Origin: Streptomyces tuirus
GTDB lineage: Bacteria; Actinomycetota; Actinomycetes; Streptomycetales; Streptomycetaceae
NCBI GenBank assembly: GCA_018195615.1
Contig: JAGTPG010000001.1
Coordinates: forward strand, 1,922,501-1,986,500
Reading direction: 5' to 3'
DNA: 64,000 nt
The translations under genes and the position numbers were made by a program. Below, in pieces: positions 1 through 11,592 of the stretch. Each line of letters opens with the position of its first letter. Positions within the stretch are counted from its first letter, which is position 1. Below the pieces are notes generated by a model that worked only from the letters and a program-made list of their open reading frames with translations, had not been told where the DNA came from and did not search any database.

Positions 1-479
1 GGCCACGGCCAGCGCGTCGGGGATGGAGTGGTTGACCGCGACGAATTCGCAGTCGAAGGGGCCGATGCGCTCGCGGTGTCCCTCCGCCACCTCGAGGGTG
101 TAGGGGCGGATGCGGTGCTCCTGGAGCTTGGCCTCGATGAGCGCGAGGGTCAGCTTGGAGCCGATCAGCGGGATGTCCGGCTTCTCGCGCAGGAGGAAGG
201 GGACGCCGCCGATGTGGTCCTCGTGGCCGTGCGTGAGGACGATGCCCTCGATGTCGTCGAGGCGGTCCCTGACGGACGAGAAGTCCGGCAGGATCAGGTC
301 GATTCCGGGCTGCTCCTCCTCGGGAAGAGCACTCCGCAGTCGACGATCAGAAGGCGGCCGCCGTACTCGAAGACCGTCATGTTTCGGCCGATCTCGCCGA
401 GGCCGCCGAGCGGGGTGACGCGCAGGCCGCCTTCGGGGAGCGGCGGGGGCGGGCCGAGTTCGGGATGCGGATGACTCAA
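1..479 (-). CDS. rnj: Ribonuclease J, N-terminal part (partial, one frameshift)
   Basis: Metallo-beta-lactamase-fold ribonuclease with endo- and 5'-exonuclease activity in RNA maturation and decay. The visible N-terminus reads VTPLGGLGEIGRNM and, further on, the metal-binding signature THGHEDHIGG, both typical of RNase J. The gene runs off the left edge, so only about 160 residues are present. The start is a TTG at 477-479, chosen because a GAGGAG ribosome site lies about 7 nt upstream and the protein begins MSHPHPEL. One base is missing in the run at 322-324 (expected four G on the plus strand), which throws the frame after GVLFP. The correct frame resumes immediately, so this is probably a sequence error. 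It lies downstream of dapA with a strong hairpin between them. Confidence 0.9.
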
Positions 480-493
480 AAGACTCTCCTCAC

Positions 494-532
494 CACGCGC
501 GCCACGTACCGGTGGGGCACGTGGCGCGCGTG
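494..532 (-). terminator. Perfect 14-bp hairpin between dapA and rnj
   Basis: Arms at 494-507 and 519-532 are perfect inverted complements (CACGCGCGCCACGT) around an 11-nt loop. It lies after dapA and only about 15 nt before the rnj ribosome site. It may end dapA transcripts, or act as a processing or control structure in the RNase J leader. There is no U-tract, as is usual in Streptomyces. Confidence 0.6.
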
Positions 533-634
533 ACGTTCGTGCAGAAGCAGTTGTCGTGTGGTGTTGGTGCGGGCACCGGTGGCCCGCTTATTCAGTTGTG
601 AAGCAGGTGCGCGGGGTCCGCGCGAAGTCTGGTG

Positions 635-1534
635 TCAGAGCTGTACCCCGCCGGCGGCAAGATCGATCTTGAGTTGCTCGATCTCCTCGGGCGCGCACTC
701 GGCCATGGGGGCGCGCAGGGGCCCGGCGGGGAGTCCCTTCAGGGAGAGCGCCGCCTTGGTCGTCATCACGCCCTGGGTGCGGAACATGCCCGTATAGACC
801 GGGAGCAGCTTCTGGTGGATCTCGGTGGCCTTCTGGACGTCGCCCGAGGTGTACGCCTCGACCAGGGCGCGCAGCTCGGGGGTGACCACGTGGCCGACGA
901 CCGAGACGAAGCCGACCGCGCCCACGGAGAGCAGGGGCAGGTTCAGCATGTCGTCGCCGGAGTACCAGGCGAGGCCGGAGCGGGCGATGGCCCAGCTGGC
1001 GCGACCGAGGTCGCCCTTGGCGTCCTTGTTGGCGACGATTCGGGGGTGCTCGGCGAGGCGTACGAGCGTCTCCGTGTTGATGGGGACGCCGCTGCGGCCG
1101 GGGATGTCGTAGAGCATCACCGGCAACTCGGTGGCGTCGGCGACGGCCGTGAAGTGCCGGTAGAGGCCCTCTTGCGGGGGCTTGTTGTAGTACGGGGTGA
1201 CCACCAGCAGGCCGTGTGCGCCGGTGCGCTCCGCGGCGCGGGCGAGCTGGATGCTGTGGTGGGTGTCGTTGGTGCCGACTCCGGCCACGATGTGGGCGCG
1301 GTCGCCGACGGCCTCCAGGACGGCTCGTACGAGATCCGCTTTCTCCGCATCGCTGGTGGTCGGCGACTCGCCGGTGGTGCCGTTGATGACCAGGCCGTCG
1401 TTGCCTGCGTCCACCAGGTGGGTGGCGAGCCGCTGCGCGCCGTCGAGGTCGAGTGCGCCGTCCGCCGTGAAGGGCGTGACCATGGCGGTGAGGACCCGCC
1501 CGAAGGGGGTCTGCGGAGTCGAGGTCGGAGCCAT
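635..1534 (-). CDS. dapA: 4-hydroxy-tetrahydrodipicolinate synthase DapA
   Basis: Cytosolic aldolase-fold enzyme condensing pyruvate with aspartate semialdehyde, the first committed step of the diaminopimelate/lysine branch. 299 residues, normal for the family. Visible signatures are the substrate loop NGTTGES (about 51-57), the catalytic tyrosine in YDIPGRSG (Y142) and the Schiff-base lysine in VANKDAKGDL (K170). The ATG at 1532-1534 gives the conserved N-terminus, although no clear Shine-Dalgarno precedes it. It is transcribed towards rnj. dapB lies about 2.5 kb away on the same strand, so two lysine-pathway genes sit in this segment. The reading frame is intact. Confidence 0.95.
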   Translation of the reverse strand: MAPTSTPQTPFGRVLTAMVTPFTADGALDLDGAQRLATHLVDAGNDGLVINGTTGESPTTSDAEKADLVRAVLEAVGDRAHIVAGVGTNDTHHSIQLARAAERTGAHGLLVVTPYYNKPPQEGLYRHFTAVADATELPVMLYDIPGRSGVPINTETLVRLAEHPRIVANKDAKGDLGRASWAIARSGLAWYSGDDMLNLPLLSVGAVGFVSVVGHVVTPELRALVEAYTSGDVQKATEIHQKLLPVYTGMFRTQGVMTTKAALSLKGLPAGPLRAPMAECAPEEIEQLKIDLAAGGVQL

Positions 1535-1606
1535 GGGTTACACGCTACTCGTTGCTCAGGACCGGGTCTGCCCTAGGGGCAGGCGACAAGTCGTGACAAA
1601 GGTGGA

Positions 1607-1646
1607 GCCCGGCACTGCCTGCTCGGGGGTTCAAGCAGTGCCGGGC
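1607..1646 (-). terminator. Terminator hairpin after thyX
   Basis: Perfect 12-bp inverted repeat, arms GCCCGGCACTGC at 1607-1618 and its complement at 1635-1646, about 100 nt past the thyX stop codon and before dapA. Probably ends thyX transcription. Confidence 0.65.
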
Positions 1647-1746
1647 CCGTTCGATCAGGCTAAGTGAACTTCGCGAAATGCCGCAATACGGACACTTCGC
1701 ACGGCTGAACCGTACATCTGTACCTGGTCCGGGAACCGGGGTCCCG

Positions 1747-2486
1747 CTAGGGCGCCACGCGTCCGTTGGCGTTGAAGGCGGCGTAGGTGAGCGGCATGAG
1801 CCGGGCCCACTCGGCCTCCATCCGCTCGCCGACCATCTCGATCTCGCGCTGCGGGAAGGACGGCACCTTGGCCAGCTCGTGCTGGGTGCGCAGGCCGAGG
1901 AAGTGCATCAGCGAGCGGGCGTTGCAGGTCGCGTACATCGAGGAGTACAGGCCCACGGGGAGGACGGAGCGGGCCACCTCGCGGGCGACGCCGGCGGCGA
2001 GCATCTCCTGGTACGCCTCGTACGACTGCCGGTACGAGTCCTCCATCACGCGGCCGACCAGCTCCTGCTGGGCCTGGGTGCCCTCGACGAAGACGTACTT
2101 GCCGGGGCGGCCCTCCTGGACCAGCTTGCGGGACTCGTCCGGGACGTAGAAGACGGGCTGGAGCTCGCGGTAGCGGCCGCTCTCCTCGTTGTAGGACCAG
2201 CCCACGCGGTGCCGCATGAACTCGCGGAAGACGAAGATCGGGGCGCTGATGAGGAAGGTCATCGAGTTGTGCTCGAAGGGGCTGCCGTGCCGGTCCCGCA
2301 TCAGGTAGTTGATCAGGCCCTTGGAACGCTCGGGGTCCTTGTTCAGCTCGTCCAGGGACTGCTCGCCGAGGGTCGAGACGCGGGCGGCGAAGAGGACGTC
2401 CGCGTCGGACGCGGTGTGCTTGACCAGCTCGACGGTGACGTCGCTGCGGTAGCTGGGCTTGGGGTCGTCGGCGGGGTGTCGGTCAC
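1747..2486 (-). CDS. thyX: FAD-dependent thymidylate synthase ThyX (one frameshift)
   Basis: Makes dTMP from dUMP using methylenetetrahydrofolate and reduced flavin. The family signature RHRxxxxxxxS is visible as RHRVGWSYNEES followed by GRYRELQPVF. The intact frame from 2301 gives 184 residues, but the family is about 245. Upstream, the same frame continues with GEQSLDELNKDPERSKGLINYL, and the N-terminus VTDTP begins at a GTG at 2484-2486. The two parts are out of frame by one base lost near 2471-2474. I therefore annotate one full-length gene with a probable sequence error. It is divergent from the small membrane protein gene at 2664. Confidence 0.9.
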
Positions 2487-2663
2487 GGTTGGCAGGGCCT
2501 TCCCATCTCGTCGTGTGGCGACGCCACTCTACGGCCCGGTGAAATCAGCGCGATCGGTGGCGTGCCGCAATGAAGTTGGTGAAACAGGGCACCTCTGAGG
2601 GAGTTCGTTCGTCTCTACAGATGACAGTCATTCGTTTCCACCCCAGAAGGAGAAGCACCCCTG

Positions 2664-2903
2664 ATGTTCGGTCGGCGTGAACCCGTACCGTTCGCCTTCG
2701 TCGCCGAGGCCGACAGGTTCCGCAGCAATGTCACTCCCCCACCGCGAGAGCGGCTGTCCGTCGGCCAGATGGCCGGGCGATGGCTGCTGGGTCTGACCAT
2801 CGTGGCGGGGCTCGCGGGGTCCCTGGTCATCGGGACGCCCGCGCTGTCGGTCGACCACCCGGGCTCGCAGCCCCAGCAGTCGCAGGCGTCGCAGAAGAAC
2901 TGA
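2664..2903 (+). CDS. Small membrane protein, unknown function
   Basis: 79 residues beginning MFGRREPVPF. One hydrophobic segment lies at about residues 41-60 (WLLGLTIVAGLAGSLVIG), preceded by a basic/polar N-terminus and followed by a Gln/Ser-rich tail (PQQSQASQKN). The start is backed by an AAGGAG site about 10 nt upstream. It is divergent from thyX and followed on the same strand by the PH-like membrane protein gene at 3016. I do not recognise a function. Gene order matches a hypothetical gene I recall next to thyX in Streptomyces. Confidence 0.75.
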   Translation: MFGRREPVPFAFVAEADRFRSNVTPPPRERLSVGQMAGRWLLGLTIVAGLAGSLVIGTPALSVDHPGSQPQQSQASQKN

Positions 2904-3015
2904 GCCGCCACCGGGTCGGCGGTGACTCCATCCGGCCCCCGCCAGTGGTGACCGGGGACACAGATCGGTAGCCTCACCGGGCACAGCCCACGCATGGATC
3001 GAGTGAGGACCAGCC

Positions 3016-3569
3016 GTGCCCCTGCCCTTCCTGACGGCCGACCGCGTTTTCGAGGCGGCGGACGACGTTCCGCTGCCGTACGACGACCGTGACCGCTGGC
3101 GGCGCCCGTACCGGCCCGGGCCGTGGCGCGTGGCGGCGGCGGCGCTGGCGCTGCTGCTCGCCTCGTTCGTGCTGTTCGCGGCGGTCATCATCGCGGCGAC
3201 GGCCGAACTGACCTCGGCCGGGTCGTCTTCGGGCTCGCGCTGCTCGTCATCGCCGGGGCGCTGCGGCTGCTGCGCGTGGGCGTGTGGGTCAGCGCCCGTG
3301 GGTTGCGGCACGTGGGCTTCTTCACGACGCGTACGGCGCCCTGGGGGCAGATCGACTCGGTGCGTACGGTGCAGCGGCCGGTGCGCTGGCTGGGGCTGCC
3401 CCGGACGGTGCAGGGACAGGCGCTGCTGCTCGACCGGCAGGGTCGGTCAGCGGACGGTGCGCCGCCGCTGCTGACCACGCACAACGCGGACTTCCTCGGC
3501 CGGGTGGAGGCCTTCGACCGGGCGGCCGACTCGGTGGAGGCGTGGGCCCAGGAGTACCGCGCGCACTGA
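3016..3569 (+). CDS. PH-domain-like membrane protein (one frameshift)
   Basis: N-terminus MPLPFLTADRVFEAADDVPL, then a charged stretch and a two-part transmembrane region (AAAALALLLASFVLFAAVII and GLALLVIAGALRLLRVGVWV). The soluble part resembles bacterial PH-domain proteins (RGLRHVGFFTTRTAPWGQID). Two overlapping frames meet near 3218 in TCGGCCGGG, where one missing C restores a continuous protein of about 185 residues. The function of these membrane-anchored PH-like proteins is unknown. It is convergent with the TPR-like gene at 3639 across a perfect hairpin. Confidence 0.75.
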
Positions 3570-3580
3570 CGGCGTCGACC

Positions 3581-3625
3581 CATGCCGGCGGGCCGGACCG
3601 TGCGCGGTCCGGCCCCGCCGGCATG
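3581..3625. terminator. Bidirectional terminator palindrome
   Basis: Near-perfect 20-bp inverted repeat, CATGCCGGCGGGCCGGACCG at 3581-3600 and its complement up to 3625 with a 4-nt loop. It sits between convergent genes and can serve both strands. Confidence 0.75.
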
Positions 3626-3638
3626 AGTGGGGTGCGGT

Positions 3639-4094
3639 TCAGGCGGCTTCGGGCTGCTTGCCGTCGTGCAGTGCGATCGCGCGTTGCATCGCCTTGCGGG
3701 CGCGCGGAGTGTCGCGGGCGTCGTGGTAGGCGACGGCGAGGCGGAACCACGTGCGCCAGTCGTCGGGGGCCGCTTCCGTCTCGGCCTTGCGCTTGGCGAA
3801 GACCTCGTCGGCCGAGTCCCGGTCGATGCGCCCGCTTGGGGTGCGCTTCAACTCGTCCACGGGCAGGCCGCCCTCGGCGTCGAGTTCGGCGGCCAGGGCG
3901 TTGGCCCTGCGGACGAACTGGGTGTTCTTCCAGAGGAACCACAGGCCGATGACCGGCAGGATCAGCACCGCCACGCCGAAGGTGACGGTGAGGGGCGTGC
4001 CGGTCTCGATGAGCAGGACGCCCCGGCTGCCGACCAGGACGAAGTAGACGACCAGGACGGCGGCCGTGAGGGCGTAGGTGAGCTTCGCGCGCAT
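3639..4094 (-). CDS. Membrane protein with TPR-like C-terminus
   Basis: 151 residues. Two hydrophobic helices are visible (TYALTAAVLVVYFVLVG at about 5-22 and VTFGVAVLILPVIGLWFL at about 36-54), followed by a cytoplasmic helical part with a tetratricopeptide-like pattern (WRTWFRLAVAYHDARDTPRARKA). No catalytic motif is seen. It lies 13 nt downstream of dapB on the same strand and is probably cotranscribed with it. A TPR-like fold suggests protein-protein contacts, but the function is unknown. Confidence 0.8.
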   Translation of the reverse strand: MRAKLTYALTAAVLVVYFVLVGSRGVLLIETGTPLTVTFGVAVLILPVIGLWFLWKNTQFVRRANALAAELDAEGGLPVDELKRTPSGRIDRDSADEVFAKRKAETEAAPDDWRTWFRLAVAYHDARDTPRARKAMQRAIALHDGKQPEAA

Positions 4095-4107
4095 GACGGT
4101 CGGGGGC

Positions 4108-8482
<4,375 letters not shown>

Positions 8483-8771
8483 TAGCGTTTTCTCCTCGTC
8501 CTCGTCTCCGGTGCCCGTGTGGCAGGGAGACGGTTGCGGAGAAGCGCGCCGTGCTGTGCGGGCCGGTCTTCGATCGAAGCACCCGGGGCTCGCTTCCCCC
8601 CGGGGCCACTACCGAGGACCGGCGGCGGCTAGGTGCGCCTCTCCTCTTCTTGTCGTGCTGTGTCGTCCGTATTGCGTTGTGCTACCACACTACAAAGCAG
8701 GGGTGACACTCCGCACGTACAGCAAAGGGAGCGGTCCCCTTTCTGCCGGGAACCGCTCCCTTCACGGCGTC
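8483..8771 (-). promoter_or_regulatory. rpsO-pnp intergenic region with large hairpin
   Basis: Just after rpsO, arms at 8727-8739 and 8748-8760 form a 13-bp stem (GGGAGCGGT plus G-C and one G-U pair) with an 8-nt loop on the minus-strand transcript. A second, shorter hairpin has arms at 8582-8588 and 8598-8604 nearer pnp. In S. coelicolor and E. coli the rpsO-pnp spacer is an RNase III cleavage site and also carries pnp promoters. The first stem has the right position to be that site or an attenuating terminator. Confidence 0.65.
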
Positions 8772-9059
8772 TTACTTGGCGCCCGCCGCACCGCGGCGGA
8801 TGCCGAGGCGGTCGACCAGCGCACGGAAGCGCTGGATGTCCTTCTTCGCCAGGTACTGGAGAAGGCGGCGACGCTGACCCACGAGGATCAGCAGGCCACG
8901 GCGGGAGTGGTGGTCGTGCTTGTGGGTCTTGAGGTGCTCGGTCAGGTCGGAGATCCGACGGGACAGCAGAGCGACCTGGACCTCGGGGGAGCCGGTGTCA
9001 CCCTCCTTGGTACCGAACTCGGACATGATCTGCTTCTTCGTAGCGGCGTCGAGCGACAC
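8772..9059 (-). CDS. rpsO: 30S ribosomal protein S15
   Basis: 95-residue primary 16S-binding protein of the 30S platform. Diagnostic stretches are [34 protein letters not shown] and [13 protein letters not shown]. The start is GTG at 9057-9059. It is the first gene of the rpsO-pnp unit. The C-terminus has a short actinobacterial tail ([10 protein letters not shown]). Intact frame. Confidence 0.97.
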   Translation of the reverse strand: MSLDAATKKQIMSEFGTKEGDTGSPEVQVALLSRRISDLTEHLKTHKHDHHSRRGLLILVGQRRRLLQYLAKKDIQRFRALVDRLGIRRGAAGAK

Positions 9060-9382
9060 GCGTACTCCTCATAGTCTGTGGATGGCCACCGAGTGCCCCG
9101 GTCTGCTTCTCGGGGGAGCTTCCATGACTCGGAAGGCGGGGATCCGCTGGGCGCGGCCTCCAGGGCGCTGGGCTCCGGGGGTGCGTACACAAACGGCCGT
9201 CGACCAGGGTACCAGGCGCTCGGCGGCGTCTTTACGGTGGTCTCGGAACCGGCCGGGCGGGCGGGTCGGGCGACTAGGGTGAGCGGGTTCGGATCATCCG
9301 CAGGTCGGGGATCCGCACTCAGGGAACGGTACGCCGGGAGAACGGTACGCCGGGAAATACGCCGGGAAGGGGTCGCTGCGGC
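9060..9382. promoter_or_regulatory. Divergent intergenic region rpsO / DUF397 gene
   Basis: 323 nt between divergent genes, so it must hold the rpsO promoter and that of the DUF397 gene. I do not see unambiguous -10/-35 boxes. Close to the DUF397 start, three direct copies of TACGCCGGGA occur at 9330-9339, 9346-9355 and 9358-9367. The first two belong to a 15-mer (AACGGTACGCCGGGA) repeated at 16-nt spacing, which could be an operator. Confidence 0.45.
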
Positions 9383-9676
9383 ATGGCGGAGACGGCTGAG
9401 GAGATCAAGGCACGCAAGGAGCGGGAGCGGGACGAGCTCTACGCCCTCGACATCTCCGGTGTCGAGTGGCACTGCGCGCCGGGCACCGAGGAGCACGAGG
9501 AGCGGGTCGAGATCGCCTACCTGCCCGAGGGGGCCGTGGCGATGCGGTCCTCGCTCGATCCGGACACGGTGCTGCGCTACACCGAGGCGGAGTGGCGGGC
9601 CTTCGTGCTGGGGGCGCGGGACGGGGAGTTCGATCTGGAGCCGAGGGCGCACGGCGAGGGTCTCGCCGCCGAGTGA
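9383..9676 (+). CDS. DUF397-family protein
   Basis: 97 residues with the pattern of DUF397, a family abundant in Streptomyces: GVEWHCAP, VEIAYLPEGAVAMRSSLDPDTVLRYTEAE in outline, then WRAFVLGARDGEFDL. Members commonly neighbour helix-turn-helix regulators and are thought to act in regulation, but this one has no HTH gene beside it. The ATG at 9383 lies just after the small direct repeats. It is convergent with eccD across a 36-nt palindrome. Confidence 0.82.
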   Translation: MAETAEEIKARKERERDELYALDISGVEWHCAPGTEEHEERVEIAYLPEGAVAMRSSLDPDTVLRYTEAEWRAFVLGARDGEFDLEPRAHGEGLAAE

Positions 9677-9684
9677 GCCCGGTC

Positions 9685-9720
9685 GGAGTGGGGTGGCACG
9701 CGTGCGTGCCACCCCACTCC
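9685..9720. terminator. Perfect 17-bp palindrome between convergent genes
   Basis: GGAGTGGGGTGGCACGC at 9685-9701 and its exact complement at 9704-9720 with a 2-nt centre. A bidirectional terminator for the DUF397 gene and eccD. Confidence 0.75.
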
Positions 9721-9767
9721 GCGCTCGGACAGGCGATTCCCTGAGGGCCGCTCGCGACATGCCAGCG

Positions 9768-11270
9768 CTAGCCGGTCATGGCCCGCGCCTGCGCATATAC
9801 GTCGAAGACGGCCAGGGCCAGCGGGATCAACGTGAGCAGGACGAAGCCCTCGGCGATCTCCATGAAGCGCCCCCATAGGGGGGTGACGCCGCGGCGCGGA
9901 GTGATCAGGCCGATCGCGGTCACCAGGGCGGTGGCTCCGGCGATGGCGGCTGCGAGCCAGACCGAGCGGATGTCGAGGCCGATGGTGTCGCCCTGGAGGG
10001 CGTCGCGCCAGGACTCCAGGGGCGGGTTCAGGGCGAGTCCGAGGCCGAGGAAGATCAGGGCGGCCAGACCTGCGGCGAGGGTGGCACCGACCTGCGCCGT
10101 GTAGCGGAACAGCTGGGCCCTCATCAGCATGGCGACGCCTGTCGCCAGTGCGAGGAGCTGCGCCCACACGTTGCCCTCGAAACCGAGGACGATCGACGCG
10201 CCGACGGCGACGAGTGCACATCCCCCAACGAGGCCGACGAGGAGTTCGTGGCCGCGGCGGGCCTGGGCGGCGATGCGCTCGGCGTCGAGGGGCTCCGGGA
10301 GGGCGGTCTCCTCCGTCGTGTAGCCGCCTACGGGGTTGGGGGGTTCGAAGCCGATGGGCAACCGGGCGAAGCGCATGGACAGGCCAGGCAGGAAGGCGAG
10401 GGCGCAGACCGCGAGCGGGGCACAGAGAGCAGCGGTCTCGACGGGCCTGAGATGTGTGAGTACCGCTACGAACGTGGTGAGCAGACCGATCCCGGAGGCG
10501 AACACGAACGCGACGAAGGGGCCGTCGCCACCCGGCGACACCAGGGTGAGGACGACAGAGGCGACGAGAACCGCCGCGCACGCGAGCAGGAATTGCAGCC
10601 GTCCGATGCCCTGCCCCTCCGACAGGGGCAGCAATCCGGAGCCCGCGACAGCGATGTTCGGGAGGGCGCCCAGGCCCAGGGCGACCGCGGAGCCCCGGTC
10701 CGTGTACACCCGCGCACGAACGCACGCGATGGTGGTCAGCAGGACACCGGCGACGGCGGCCAGGACGCCCTGGAGGCTGTGCATGTCGTGGCGGATCTGG
10801 GAGCTCCAGACCACGAAGGCGAGCAACGCGGGCAGGATCCCGCCCGCCGTCAGCCCGGCGGCGCGGGTGAGCGTGCCGCTCCAGAGCGTGCGATCCTGGG
10901 TGACGGCGGCAGCAACAGCCTCGGAGACGTCGTCGAAGACCGCTGGGGGCAGCGACTCGGCAAAGGGCCGCAGCGTCAGCAACTCGCCGTCGAGGATCCG
11001 CTGTGCCGCGAAGGAGCGGGAACCGTCGAGAACGGTGCCGTCACGGCGTACGAGGTGGTAGCCGACGGGAGCGCCCTCGGCGGGGCTCTGCCGGGAGAGC
11101 CGCAAGATCTCGGGGTAGAGGTCGGCGACCGCTACGTCGTCAGGCAGTGCCACGTCGATCCGGCTGTCGGGCGCCACGATGGTGACCCGGCAGAAGCCGA
11201 ACCCGGTGCCCACCCCAAGAGGGGCTCCGGTGCCCGCTCCGCCGGTCGGCACGGAGGCCGTCATACTCAC
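9768..11270 (-). CDS. eccD: Type VII secretion integral membrane protein EccD
   Basis: Core membrane subunit of ESX-type T7SS. 500 residues. The N-terminal 100 residues form the cytoplasmic ubiquitin-like (YukD) domain (FCRVTIVAPDSRIDVALPDD). About eleven hydrophobic helices follow, starting near LTAGGILPALLAFVVW, with the cytosolic loop FEPPNPVGGYTTEE about two thirds along. Length and topology match mycobacterial EccD. It is divergent from eccC over a shared 322-nt promoter region. Intact frame. Known from mycobacteria: EccD surrounds the EccC stalk and forms a vestibule in the 2.3-MDa complex. Confidence 0.93.
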   Translation of the reverse strand: MSMTASVPTGGAGTGAPLGVGTGFGFCRVTIVAPDSRIDVALPDDVAVADLYPEILRLSRQSPAEGAPVGYHLVRRDGTVLDGSRSFAAQRILDGELLTLRPFAESLPPAVFDDVSEAVAAAVTQDRTLWSGTLTRAAGLTAGGILPALLAFVVWSSQIRHDMHSLQGVLAAVAGVLLTTIACVRARVYTDRGSAVALGLGALPNIAVAGSGLLPLSEGQGIGRLQFLLACAAVLVASVVLTLVSPGGDGPFVAFVFASGIGLLTTFVAVLTHLRPVETAALCAPLAVCALAFLPGLSMRFARLPIGFEPPNPVGGYTTEETALPEPLDAERIAAQARRGHELLVGLVGGCALVAVGASIVLGFEGNVWAQLLALATGVAMLMRAQLFRYTAQVGATLAAGLAALIFLGLGLALNPPLESWRDALQGDTIGLDIRSVWLAAAIAGATALVTAIGLITPRRGVTPLWGRFMEIAEGFVLLTLIPLALAVFDVYAQARAMTG

Positions 11271-11592
11271 CTGCTGTTCCCCTCGTCGCTGGTGACGACG
11301 ATCGCGGCGCCGAGCGCCCGACCGCCGGTAAAGATCTCAGTACGTCGCGCCCGCCGCCCACGCCGCCGGTCACATGCGCTGCTTGGCTGAGGAGCAGGCG
11401 GCGACACTCGTGTCGAACGCTGCGGATTGCCCGGTTCTCCCGATCCGATTCGCAACTGCTCACTTGTCTCGGGGGCACCCTACCGTCCACCGTTGTCATT
11501 GCTTGTCAGTAGGATCACGCTTCGCGATCGACGTTCGCCGGACACGGGGCGGCAAATGGAACTGATCGGCTGGGCAAGGGAATTGGTGCGAA
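11271..11592. promoter_or_regulatory. Divergent eccD / eccC promoter region
   Basis: 322 nt between the starts of eccD (minus) and eccC (plus). It contains no supported gene. Its base composition is more AT-rich near 11440-11520 than the flanks, consistent with promoters for both directions, but I cannot assign boxes with confidence. A single regulator here could control machine assembly on both sides. Confidence 0.45.
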
